Below are positions 7,707 through 15,277 of a stretch of DNA of 44,575 bases, piece after piece. Below the pieces are notes generated by a model, which was given only the letters and a program-made list of their open reading frames with translations, ran no database searches and had not been told where the DNA came from. The stretch spans positions 1 through 44,575 of the forward strand of contig JAMFSU010000063.1 in the NCBI GenBank assembly GCA_026225475.1, given 5' to 3'. Each line of letters starts with the position of its first letter. Position 1 is the stretch's first letter. The DNA is from Duganella sp. (GTDB lineage Bacteria; Pseudomonadota; Gammaproteobacteria; Burkholderiales; Burkholderiaceae_D). The position numbers and the translations under genes are program-made.

Positions 7707-8537
7707 TCAAGCTGCAATATTGTCTGGATGTCGCAGTTGCGTCGGCGTAATGCCAAAGCGTTTTTTGAAGAGCCGGCTGAAATGGGCATGGTTGACGAAG
7801 CCGGCATTGAGTGCGACCTCACCGACGTAATCGTCGCTGGATTGCAGCAGCGTCATCGCATAACTGAGGCGCACTTCCAGCAATAGCGTACTCATGGTCC
7901 AGTGTTCACGCGCCAAACGGCGGCGCAGGGTAGCCTCACTGACATTTAGTGCCGCCGCGGCAAGCACCGCATTCCATGGCGCTTCCGGTGTACGTGCGAG
8001 TACCGCGCGCAGGCGCTCGACGAATGACTCCTGCCGTATTGGCGCAAAACAATTGCCCGTGACTTGCATCCAGGTCAATACCTCCGTTGTGGCGTGGCGC
8101 ACGATGGCAGGCGGTGCTGAACCCTCTTGCATCAGTTGATTCGCACGCAGTACCGCGTGACGAAAACCGGTCTCGATCTGAGGCAGTACACGTGCATGGA
8201 GCACGGGTGCGAACGAAGAAACGGAAATGGACGTGTCCTGCAGCAATGCTGGCGCAATGAAGAGTGCCATTGCTTCATAGGCGCCGCACTCTGTGGCTTC
8301 ATTGAACACGCCGTAAGTTGAACCCTGTGGCAACAACATAATGTCGCCAGCGCCCGCTGTGCTATACCCTTCGTCACCATAGACGGTCTTGCGTCCGGCA
8401 AGCACCAGCACGACAGTCGGTTGACCAATATGCAGCCGGGAAGCAAGAAGGCTTCTGGCCTGAATCAGATGGGCACTCGCACCAATGCCATTGAGGATGG
8501 ACAGCTTGCGTGGCGTAGTGGAAGTGGCAATTTGCAT
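7707..8537 (-). CDS. AraC family transcriptional regulator
   Basis: A 276-residue regulator. The N-terminal half is a cupin-like sensing domain (VLVLAGRKTVYGDEG, MLLPQGSTYGVFNE). The C-terminal double helix-turn-helix (about 175-272) has VSEATLRRRLAREHWTMSTLL and VGEVALNAGFVNHAHFSRLFKKRFGITPTQLR, a strong AraC/XylS signature. It is divergent from the carboxymuconolactone decarboxylase-like gene at 8824 and could control it, or the PEBP gene downstream. The Shine-Dalgarno is distant. Confidence 0.93.
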   Translation of the reverse strand: MQIATSTTPRKLSILNGIGASAHLIQARSLLASRLHIGQPTVVLVLAGRKTVYGDEGYSTAGAGDIMLLPQGSTYGVFNEATECGAYEAMALFIAPALLQDTSISVSSFAPVLHARVLPQIETGFRHAVLRANQLMQEGSAPPAIVRHATTEVLTWMQVTGNCFAPIRQESFVERLRAVLARTPEAPWNAVLAAAALNVSEATLRRRLAREHWTMSTLLLEVRLSYAMTLLQSSDDYVGEVALNAGFVNHAHFSRLFKKRFGITPTQLRHPDNIAA

Positions 8538-8610
8538 GGAAATATTTTACTTCCAACGGGTGAATGGTGAGTTGACTAAAGAAGAAGATTCTTTGGGCGA
8601 CGTCTGTCAT

Positions 8611-8630
8611 CGGCCGAGGCTGCGTAAAAA
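8611..8630 (+). repeat. Solitary IS-end-like sequence
   Basis: CGGCCGAGGCTGCGTAAAAA differs by one base from 10494-10513, the apparent left edge of the IS1182-type remnant. It is in the same orientation and has no transposase sequence next to it. It may be a solo terminal scar. Confidence 0.5.
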
Positions 8631-8727
8631 TGCCAATTTGCAAAAATAAGCGGACGTCAAAGATCGATAGTGAGGCTTCATTTTTCGATGCAGAAAATTA
8701 TCGGTTTCATTGCCTCTGGCATGACAT

Positions 8728-8744
8728 ATTACCTGCCAGGTAAT
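8728..8744. promoter_or_regulatory. 17-bp palindromic operator candidate, site 1
   Basis: ATTACCTG-C-CAGGTAAT is a perfect palindrome, 80 bases upstream of the start chosen for the CMD-like gene. It shares the consensus ATTACYTGYSARGTAAT with the palindrome just upstream of the XRE regulator gene (10353-10369). This points to one DNA-binding protein for both, most simply the XRE regulator. Confidence 0.65.
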
Positions 8745-8823
8745 TGCAGTGATTCGAAGGATAAAAGAAGATGACTTCACGGTAATCAACCGCCGTTCTA
8801 ACTCAATCAACGAAGAGGTCATC

Positions 8824-9372
8824 ATGCAAAATTTTCCACTCCATACTCTCCAATCCGCGCCAGATCAATCTAAGCCATCGCTCGAGCAACTGAATAGCTC
8901 GTTCGGTGTTATTCCAAACATCGCTGCTGCTATGGCAACGTCGCCGGTATTGATCGGTTCACTCGTCGTCTTATTCCAAAAGGTACACACCGGCAGCTTC
9001 AATGAAGAACAAATCCAGACGGTATTGTTGACCAATGCCGTGACAAACGCATGCACATGGGCTGTAGCATTTCACAGCTATCTCGCTTTGCAGAACGGTG
9101 TTCATGCCGATGACGTTGAAGCAATTCGTCATAAACGGCTGCCAAAAGAAGCAAAGAACGCAGCCCTGTCCAATCTGGCACGTACGTTAATTGAAAAGCG
9201 TGGGCAGTTGTCGGAAGTAGACATTGACAGCTTTATCAATGCCGGTTTCACGCAATCGTTACTGCTAGAAGTCATCTCGATCGTTGCCGCATCCACGATC
9301 ACCAACTACACCGGTAGCGTCACCAAGCCGGCGCTAGAATCGACATTCGCGCCATACGCGTGGACTGCCTGA
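8824..9372 (+). CDS. Carboxymuconolactone decarboxylase (CMD/AhpD-like) family protein
   Basis: A 182-residue all-helical protein of the CMD/AhpD superfamily. The region NAVTNACTWAVAFHS (about 71-85) matches the CxxCxxxH signature, but the second cysteine is alanine (C77-T-W-A80, with H84 kept), so AhpD-type disulphide chemistry is unlikely. The chosen ATG at 8824 has a GAAGAGG Shine-Dalgarno; the frame runs further upstream but covers the regulatory region. It is divergent from araC and convergent with the XRE regulator, with a terminator between. Function is unknown beyond family. Confidence 0.85.
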   Translation: MQNFPLHTLQSAPDQSKPSLEQLNSSFGVIPNIAAAMATSPVLIGSLVVLFQKVHTGSFNEEQIQTVLLTNAVTNACTWAVAFHSYLALQNGVHADDVEAIRHKRLPKEAKNAALSNLARTLIEKRGQLSEVDIDSFINAGFTQSLLLEVISIVAASTITNYTGSVTKPALESTFAPYAWTA

Positions 9373-9396
9373 TCCAATTGGCAAGACGACAAGAGA

Positions 9397-9428
9397 GGCT
9401 ATGCATCGAAAGCTGCGTAGTCTTTTTT
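9397..9428 (+). terminator. Rho-independent terminator after the CMD-like gene
   Basis: CTATGCA-N8-TGCGTAG forms a 7-bp stem (one G-U pair), followed directly by a T-rich tract with six T in a row. It lies 25 bases past the stop of the plus-strand gene. Confidence 0.6.
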
Positions 9429-9457
9429 GAGAGCGTGGTATTTAGAATAACTTCCAC

Positions 9458-10300
9458 TCAATTATTTAAATTGTTAGCCATCAGCTTCAAGTGATGTGCT
9501 TCCGTGATTTCATCGAGCGGAAACATGGACTCGATGCGCAGTTCTTGTGCAGCTATCGCCATAGGCGTACCAACGGTTGAAATGATGGAAAAATAATTGA
9601 GCGTCACGCCATCTTTTACGAAGCTCAGTGGTACGACCGGAGAGCCTTGATCCGACAAAGTTATATCAGATTTACCTTTGATTTCTCTATCATCGATGTC
9701 TGGATAAGCCTTAAGAGAATCAATTAATTCGCTGGTTTTTTCATCCAAAAAATGGCCAACGGCTTCACGGTGAATGCGCTCAATTAGCGTTGCTGAGGTT
9801 ATAGGCCAATTCGCAATAAAAGGACGCATGCCGGCGGGATCGAACATCAAATGCAAAATGTTTCTTGGTTTAGGGCGCGCATCAAGATTGACAAACATGT
9901 TGAAGAATCGTGGTGCCGACTCATTTACCATCACGACGTTCCAATAGCGGTCCATCACTACAGCGGGAAACGGATCATGCTGTGCAAGCATGCGCGTTAG
10001 AGCACGTACCAATACTTCCATTTGACCGCCCTGCAAAGATTCGTCTGAATATACGGGCGCAAAGCCACCGGCGAGGAGCAAATGGTTGCGATCTATCAGC
10101 GGCACATTAAGTGATTCGGCAATCGTCAAAATAGCTTGCCTGCTAGGCGAACTTCTACCGCTCTCCAAGAAACTTAAATGTCGCTGAGAGAGACCTGTAT
10201 CCAGCGACAAATCGAGTTGGCTTTTCCTCCGACGTGTGCGCCAGGTCTTCAGCAGGTCGCCGATTTGTGTACTGCTGTTGGTTCGTAACGTTCTATTCAT
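9458..10300 (-). CDS. XRE family regulator with MmyB-like ligand-binding domain
   Basis: A 280-residue regulator. The N-terminal Cro/C1 helix-turn-helix (about 12-70) has KSQLDLSLDTGLSQRHLSFLESGRSSPSR. The long C-terminal domain has VMDRYWNVVMVNESAPRFF, NILHLMFDPAGMRPFI and NWP, typical of the MmyB-like PAS-related domain thought to bind a small or fatty ligand. A perfect palindrome (10352-10370) sits 51 bases upstream of its start and a matching one stands before the CMD-like gene, so autoregulation plus control of that gene is likely. MmyB-type regulators usually govern a neighbouring redox enzyme gene. Confidence 0.92.
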   Translation of the reverse strand: MNRTLRTNSSTQIGDLLKTWRTRRRKSQLDLSLDTGLSQRHLSFLESGRSSPSRQAILTIAESLNVPLIDRNHLLLAGGFAPVYSDESLQGGQMEVLVRALTRMLAQHDPFPAVVMDRYWNVVMVNESAPRFFNMFVNLDARPKPRNILHLMFDPAGMRPFIANWPITSATLIERIHREAVGHFLDEKTSELIDSLKAYPDIDDREIKGKSDITLSDQGSPVVPLSFVKDGVTLNYFSIISTVGTPMAIAAQELRIESMFPLDEITEAHHLKLMANNLNN

Positions 10301-10493
10301 GTGTCCACACTGTTCGGGATAATCACAATCTGCTAAGAAGCGAAGGCGCGCAATTACTTGTGAAGTAATTACAATAATTCCGGCATGAAATTTGGCTGCT
10401 ATCGGTCGTCCTCAACGGGCTTTGTCTTGATGCAAACTGAAGTGCTTTACAGCTGTACGATATCGAACAATCTAATCGCTATTAAATGAATCA
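10301..10493. other. Promoter region of the XRE gene and IS flank
   Basis: It holds the palindrome at 10352-10370 and AT-rich sequence without an open frame of note, ending at the IS-like edge at 10494. Confidence 0.5.
10352..10370. promoter_or_regulatory. Palindromic operator candidate, site 2
   Basis: AATTACTT-GTG-AAGTAATT is a perfect 8-bp inverted repeat with a 3-bp spacer, 51 bases upstream of the XRE regulator start. Its inner 17 bases align with site 1 (8728-8744) at every conserved palindrome position, with compensating changes in both arms. Confidence 0.65.
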
Positions 10494-10943
10494 CGGCCGA
10501 GGCTGTGTAAAAACATCAGCAAGCAGTCTAATATATTTAGCGCTGAAGTAACCGAATTGAGCAGACTCTGGTCACCTGAAGAGATCGTTCTATTCGAGGT
10601 GCCGTTATGAAACGCTTCATCGAAGGTCGAGACCGGACACAAAACACCTTGCTTCCTGAGCAACTAAATGACTAAGTTGCCGACAGCAATCCAGTGCGGA
10701 TAGTCGCTAACCGTTGTTGCTGATCGAGGTTACTTCAAAGGTGAAGAAATCCTCGCGTGCACACAGGCTGGTATCGATGTGATCGTGCCCAAGAACGTGA
10801 CCTCCAATGCCACTGCCGAAGGTCGATTTGGCAAAGCGGATTTCGTCTATGACGTTGCTGCCAATGAATATCCATGTCCGGCCGGAGAGCGCTCGATCTG
10901 GCGTTTTGCCAAAACCCAGGCTTGTGTAATACTTGCGAATTGA
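10494..10943 (+). mobile_element. Remnant of an IS1182-family insertion sequence
   Basis: The element starts at a terminal-like CGGCCGAGGCTGTGTAAAAA and carries only the two ends of a transposase gene (see 10607-10943). The right boundary is unclear because similarity stops inside the C-terminal part of the gene. A near-identical end sequence stands alone at 8611-8630. The family assignment rests on transposase motifs. Confidence 0.75.
10607..10943 (+). pseudogene. Gutted IS1182-family transposase
   Basis: The N terminus reads MKRFIEGRDRTQNTLLPEQL, the usual IS1182-family start, then has a nonsense codon (TAA at codon 23) followed by VADSNPVRIV. A junction near 10708-10716 jumps to another frame with VADRGYFKGEEILACTQAG and AEGRFGKADFVYD, then CPAGERSIWRF, which normally lie far downstream. 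Roughly the central 300 residues, including much of the catalytic core, are missing, and the C terminus is cut by a stop at 10941. It cannot encode an active transposase. Confidence 0.85.
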
Positions 10944-11115
10944 ACACCGCGAAAAACGGTCTCTGCATGGGTTGGGTTAGTAAGTCAATCGATCGGATAT
11001 CCGCATATACGTCGACTAGAACTTGTGGTCGGCCAGCGTTTCCCCCGACATCCGTCGGATTTTATTGCGAGCAGTCGTGCTGTCGCCCGACTTGCCGTAT
11101 TTATCGGAACGCGCC

Positions 11116-12273
11116 ATGCATCTACCTCTCAGCTTGCCGACATCATCTGTCAATTCCCACATCTCCATCGTAGGCGCCGGCCTCGGCGGGTTGACCCTCG
11201 CACGGGTTCTGCACCTCCATGGAATCCCCGCAACAATATATGAAGCAGAGGCCTCGCCGCATGCGCGTGCCCAGGGCGGATTGCTTGATATCCACGACTA
11301 CAACGGCCAGCTCGGGCTAAAGGCAGCGGGGCTCTATGAGCAGTTCCTCGCGCTGGTTCTGCCGAGTGAGGATGCCAAACGGGTAGTCGATAAGTTCGGC
11401 AACATCCTGCTCGATAAGCCCGGCCAGACAAGCACTGCCAAGCCGGAAGTGGATCGAGGTGCGCTACGCCAGCTGCTCATCGCGTCTCTACCTGCGGGCA
11501 CCATCAAGTGGGGCCACAAAGTCACGAACGTGACGCCTCTGGATCGAGGACAACATCAGCTGGAATTCGTCGACGGCGCTTCGGTAACCGCGAATCTTTT
11601 GGTTGGCGCCGATGGTGCCTGGTCAAGAGTTCGACCACTGGTCTCTGCCGCAAAGCCGACGTACATCGGTACTACGTTCATAGAAACCTGCCTGTTCGAT
11701 GGCGACACGCGGCATAAAGCAAGCGCGAACGCGATTGGACTGGGTACGCTGATGGCCGTTGAACCGGGCAAAGGTATCTTGGCGCACCGTTACGCGAATG
11801 GAACCTTGCACGCCTATATTGCGTTGAATAGGCCGGAAGCATGGATCAGCGCGATTGATTTCAGTCAGCCGTCAATGGCTCTTGAACGCATCGCCGACGA
11901 ATTTGCCGGCTGGGCACCGCAACTGCGGGCGCTCATTACCGATGGCGAGACTGCGCCAATTGTCAGACCGATATACGCGCTACCAATCGACCACCGTTGG
12001 CAGCGCGTGGCTGGCGTCACCCTGCTGGGTGATGCCGCGCACTTGATGTCGCCATTTGCGGGTGAAGGCGCTAACCTGGCAATCTATGATGGCGCAGAAC
12101 TGGGTAAAGCGATCAGTGCAAATCCCGATGATAGTGAGGCCGCATTGGTTGCGTATGAGCGGGCATTATTTCCTCGCAGCGAAGCCGCGGCCGAGCAAAC
12201 GTACAGGAACCATCGGCACTTTTTTGGCGCAAACGCGCCACAGAGTGTGGTGGCGCTTTTTTCTGGACATTAA
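11116..12273 (+). CDS. FAD-dependent monooxygenase, TetX-like
   Basis: A 385-residue class A flavoprotein hydroxylase. [13 protein letters not shown] (about 20-33) is the FAD dinucleotide fold, [13 protein letters not shown] is the GADG motif, and [24 protein letters not shown] is the second FAD-binding GD motif. Spacing and residues resemble the TetX branch, which hydroxylates tetracyclines, but many relatives act on other aromatic substrates. The frame is open upstream to 11023 without protein-like sequence, so the ATG at 11116 is preferred. It follows the IS remnant and precedes the FrnE-like gene by 129 bases. Substrate is inference. Confidence 0.9.
   Translation: MHLPLSLPTSSVNSHISIVGAGLGGLTLARVLHLHGIPATIYEAEASPHARAQGGLLDIHDYNGQLGLKAAGLYEQFLALVLPSEDAKRVVDKFGNILLDKPGQTSTAKPEVDRGALRQLLIASLPAGTIKWGHKVTNVTPLDRGQHQLEFVDGASVTANLLVGADGAWSRVRPLVSAAKPTYIGTTFIETCLFDGDTRHKASANAIGLGTLMAVEPGKGILAHRYANGTLHAYIALNRPEAWISAIDFSQPSMALERIADEFAGWAPQLRALITDGETAPIVRPIYALPIDHRWQRVAGVTLLGDAAHLMSPFAGEGANLAIYDGAELGKAISANPDDSEAALVAYERALFPRSEAAAEQTYRNHRHFFGANAPQSVVALFSGH
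12235..12262 (+). terminator. Intrinsic terminator inside the end of the monooxygenase gene
   Basis: GCGCCAC-N8-GTGGCGC followed by six T residues lies just before the stop codon at 12271-12273. This places the 3' mRNA end at or inside the last codons and separates the gene from the FrnE-like gene. It may be partly leaky or bidirectional. Confidence 0.55.
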
Positions 12274-12402
12274 GTCTGCTCACCTCGCAGCACAAACAGA
12301 CGTCCCTGAGTGGTCGCCAGATGATAATCACGTATCGGCCTTACAATATCTGCCTCTATCAACACTACCTGACAACAGGTGTCACGCCATGAGGGTTCGA
12401 TC

Positions 12403-13059
12403 ATGAATAACGCTTTGAAAATCGATTTCGTCTCCGACATCGTATGCCCCTGGTGTGCCATCGGGCTGGCAGGTCTCAATACCGCACTCGAACGCATCGG
12501 TCCGGCCACGCACATCGACCTCACCATCCATCCCTTCGAGCTCAATCCCAGCATGCCTGCGGCTGGCCAGCTTCACCTTGAACACATCACCAAAAAATAT
12601 GGCATCAGCGCTGACGAGGCGCGTGCCAACGGTGAAAAGATCCGCGCCAGAGCCGCCGCGGTCGGCTTCACCATGAACCGTGATGACGCCAGCCTCGTCT
12701 ACAACACCTTCGACGCCCATCGCCTGCTTGCCTGGGCGAAGGAGAAAAATGCCCAGCCGACGCTGAAACTGGCCTTACTCAAAGCTTATTTCACCGATGG
12801 GAAGAACATTGCGGACAGGGAAGTGTTGGTAGCGCTGGCCAGGCAGGTCGGCCTGGACGGCACCGAGGCAAGCGAAATGCTGGCATCGGATCGGTTCGCA
12901 CAGGAAGTGAAGGAGGAAGAGGCACTGTGGGCCCAGCGCGGCATCAGCAGCGTACCGGCAGTCGTCGTGAACGACCGCTACCTGATCTCGGGCGGCCAGC
13001 CGCCGGAAGTATTTGAAGAACAACTTCGGGCGATCCTGGCGGGTAACGACCTGGAGTGA
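12403..13059 (+). CDS. DsbA family oxidoreductase, FrnE-like
   Basis: A 218-residue cytosolic thioredoxin-fold protein with an inserted helical domain, as in FrnE and 2-hydroxychromene-2-carboxylate isomerase-like proteins. VSDIVCPWCAIG (about 9-20) carries the CPWC redox motif, and GISSVPAVVVNDRYLISGGQPPEVF near the C terminus has the cis-proline. No signal peptide is seen. The ATG at 12403 has GAGG eight bases upstream. FrnE proteins are linked to oxidative stress and to polyketide biosynthesis; neither role is shown here. Confidence 0.92.
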   Translation: MNNALKIDFVSDIVCPWCAIGLAGLNTALERIGPATHIDLTIHPFELNPSMPAAGQLHLEHITKKYGISADEARANGEKIRARAAAVGFTMNRDDASLVYNTFDAHRLLAWAKEKNAQPTLKLALLKAYFTDGKNIADREVLVALARQVGLDGTEASEMLASDRFAQEVKEEEALWAQRGISSVPAVVVNDRYLISGGQPPEVFEEQLRAILAGNDLE

Positions 13060-13301
13060 TGATCGTGGGATGCTCGCAGATGGCCGCCAATTGAGAATTG
13101 CGTAGATGAAAATTCTTCAAGACAGTGATTCGTGCCGACACCGCCGGTTTTAGCTCGATGGCTTACCGCTCTCTGAAAATACTTGCCGATTGCGAATGGA
13201 CCCGCCCACGGCACGCATCTTCAGGACACCAGAAGCGGCATCAATGATGCATACCAATTAGATAAGCAGGTAGGCATACCCTATCAAAAAAAGGATAAGA
13301 C

Positions 13302-14366
13302 ATGCGGTGCATACACACCAAGATGCTAGGATTTTTCTTCTGCACATCTTTGGCGCACCTTGCCGCTGCGGCCGAAATCGACGTTGTTAACCGCCCGGTA
13401 CCGGTGGTGCTGCAAGACCGCCTGAACGTGCAAACCGCAGCCGGCGTAGGTGAGGTGCCAATACGCGTCTCGCGTAATTGGAAAGTTGAGCAACCCGATA
13501 TTACGAGAGCCGTTATCATCATTCATGGCTGGCCGCGTCGCGACATTGACGCAGACGAAGACCTGCAACAGCGCGCCGGCACCCTGGCAGCAGACACGCT
13601 CTTCGTCACGCCGCAATTCCTTACGGAAGTCGATGTCGAGGCACATCACCTGTCTCCTATGATATTGCGCTGGCGACCAAGCGACTGGCTGCAGGGCTAC
13701 GATGCCAGATCGCCTGCCCCAATCAGCGCGTTTTCAGTCATAGACCAGATTTTTACAAGGCTTGCCGACCGAAGGCTCTTTCCGCATCTAAAAGATGTTG
13801 TGTTGGCGGGCCATTCTGCTGGAGGCCAGTTCGTGCAGCGCTATGCGGTGGTAGGTCATGGCTTGCAGGAGATTGTTGCTTCCCATATCCATGTCCGTTA
13901 CGTCGTCGCCAATCCAGCGGCGTATTTGTACTTTGACGACAGGCGTGCGCAAGCAGACGGTAGTTTTGCTGATGTTAGCGCGCATTGCCCCACGGCAGGC
14001 ACATGGAACAATGGTCTCTCCGCCAGACTGCCCGCTTACGTGCAGCAACCAGTGGTACCCGCCATGCTTGAAAAAGACTATTTGCAGCGCGACGTCGTCT
14101 ACTTGCTTGGCACCGCGGACAATGATCCCAACGCAGACGCTGTCGGTCAGTCCTGCACGTATAAAAGCCAGGGCGCAACGCGCCTGGAACGCGGGCATGC
14201 CTACTTCCGCTACGTGACGGCCGCCGCCGAAGCTGCGCATCTGCCGCAACGGCATCGTTTGTTCGAAGTGCCAGGTGTGGCACATCGAACGTTCGCCATG
14301 TATCACTCGGCATGCGGCTTGGCGGCGGTGTTCGACAAATCCGGTTGTGAGGATGCGTTGCATTAA
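13302..14366 (+). CDS. Exported alpha/beta hydrolase-like protein
   Basis: A 354-residue protein with a signal peptide (MLGFFFCTSLAHLAAAAE, mature from about residue 26). An early strand AVIIIHGWPRR gives the oxyanion region, AGHSAGGQF is the nucleophile elbow with the serine, and a late GVAHRTFAMY provides the likely catalytic histidine. It ends in a cysteine-bearing tail (CGLAAVFDKSGCEDAL), suggesting disulphides in the periplasm. A GGATAAG-like Shine-Dalgarno precedes the ATG. The substrate is unknown; resemblance to large lipases/esterases is only fold-level. Confidence 0.8.
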   Translation: MRCIHTKMLGFFFCTSLAHLAAAAEIDVVNRPVPVVLQDRLNVQTAAGVGEVPIRVSRNWKVEQPDITRAVIIIHGWPRRDIDADEDLQQRAGTLAADTLFVTPQFLTEVDVEAHHLSPMILRWRPSDWLQGYDARSPAPISAFSVIDQIFTRLADRRLFPHLKDVVLAGHSAGGQFVQRYAVVGHGLQEIVASHIHVRYVVANPAAYLYFDDRRAQADGSFADVSAHCPTAGTWNNGLSARLPAYVQQPVVPAMLEKDYLQRDVVYLLGTADNDPNADAVGQSCTYKSQGATRLERGHAYFRYVTAAAEAAHLPQRHRLFEVPGVAHRTFAMYHSACGLAAVFDKSGCEDALH

Positions 14367-14707
14367 ATGCCGAAGAGAATTCGGAAGACTGTTGCGCAAT
14401 TAACTCCGTACGAAACCGGAAAGAAAATGGCGGTGCTTGCGCGAGAGATGGGACATCCGAGGGAACAACTTCAGTTAAAACCGTTGAGAAGCGGCGGAGC
14501 CAACCAAAACGGGGGCAGACCAAAGCTAAGTTGATCTGTCTCTGTCGCAGAGACCACGCGCACGCTCTGATGCCGTGTGATGGGAATGTTATGATCGAAG
14601 TCAGATTCGACGATGATTTGAACAAAAAATGAAGCTACTGAAGCAGCGTTTTAAGGTAGTGCTCCTCACAATAGATAGTGTCAAGTAATAGCCTGGAAAT
14701 ATTCAAA
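14367..14707. other. Intergenic stretch, no supported gene
   Basis: A 55-codon open frame starts directly after the stop of the hydrolase gene (14367-14534), but it has no Shine-Dalgarno of its own and no recognisable motif. A short CCGAA-N5-TTCGG hairpin lies at about 14370. Nothing else is seen. Confidence 0.4.
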
Positions 14708-14947
14708 ATGATTGATTGGATTCCTATAGTTTTCGTTATATTCAAGGTTCTCGTGCTCGGCACGGGCATGTTCTTTGCCATCAAGTGGCATTACGATCAA
14801 GGGAAGAAGGTGACGGAGAAGGAGAAGCGTGCGGTGCTACGCGCGGGCGGCAAGGTGGCCGTAGTCTTCGTGCTATTGCTCCTGGGCCTGGGGCTCGTCA
14901 CCTTCGTCCTTGCCAGGACGCTCGGTTTGGATTTGACTTTCCCATGA
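14708..14947 (+). CDS. Small two-helix membrane protein
   Basis: A 79-residue protein with two predicted membrane segments (about 5-22 and 46-68) separated by a charged stretch (HYDQGKKVTEKEKRA). An upstream GTG at 14678 is in frame but the ATG at 14708 begins directly at the hydrophobic helix, and GGAAAT precedes it. It lies between two exported hydrolase genes on the same strand. No family recognised. Confidence 0.6.
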   Translation: MIDWIPIVFVIFKVLVLGTGMFFAIKWHYDQGKKVTEKEKRAVLRAGGKVAVVFVLLLLGLGLVTFVLARTLGLDLTFP

Positions 14948-15231
14948 TGGCAAAGAATAGTCGGCCGATATCCAGTGATGCGGCAGCTATTCGCGCTTAT
15001 TTGAAATTGGTTTCTGCCAGCATATCTATCGGGCGAATTTTGTGGTGCGGCGTTATTAGCTTAGTGATTGTGCCACCTAAAAATATTCAGCAATCCAGCC
15101 GCAGACATTCGCGATCACACGAAACGGCGCATGCCATGTACAAAATAATGTGTCATGCGGACCACGCCAACTCGGTTCACGGGCAGATTGTGAAAACGGC
15201 AAAGACAATGCAAAGCGTCAGCGATTTCTGA
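14944..15231 (+). CDS. Doubtful hypothetical ORF overlapping the small membrane protein gene
   Basis: The ATGA at 14944-14947 would couple a 95-residue frame to the preceding gene. The product is basic and polar with no recognised motif, and codon use looks random beside its neighbours. It may be spurious; reported because the overlap is a classical coupling arrangement. Confidence 0.2.
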   Translation: MMAKNSRPISSDAAAIRAYLKLVSASISIGRILWCGVISLVIVPPKNIQQSSRRHSRSHETAHAMYKIMCHADHANSVHGQIVKTAKTMQSVSDF

Positions 15232-15277
15232 AACCAATAGTTTGTGGATCATCAAAGGTTTCTGAGTAGGGCAGACC

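Noticed and set aside
14367..14534. A 55-codon frame directly after the exported hydrolase gene
   Set aside because: It has no ribosome site of its own, no family motif and no supporting context.
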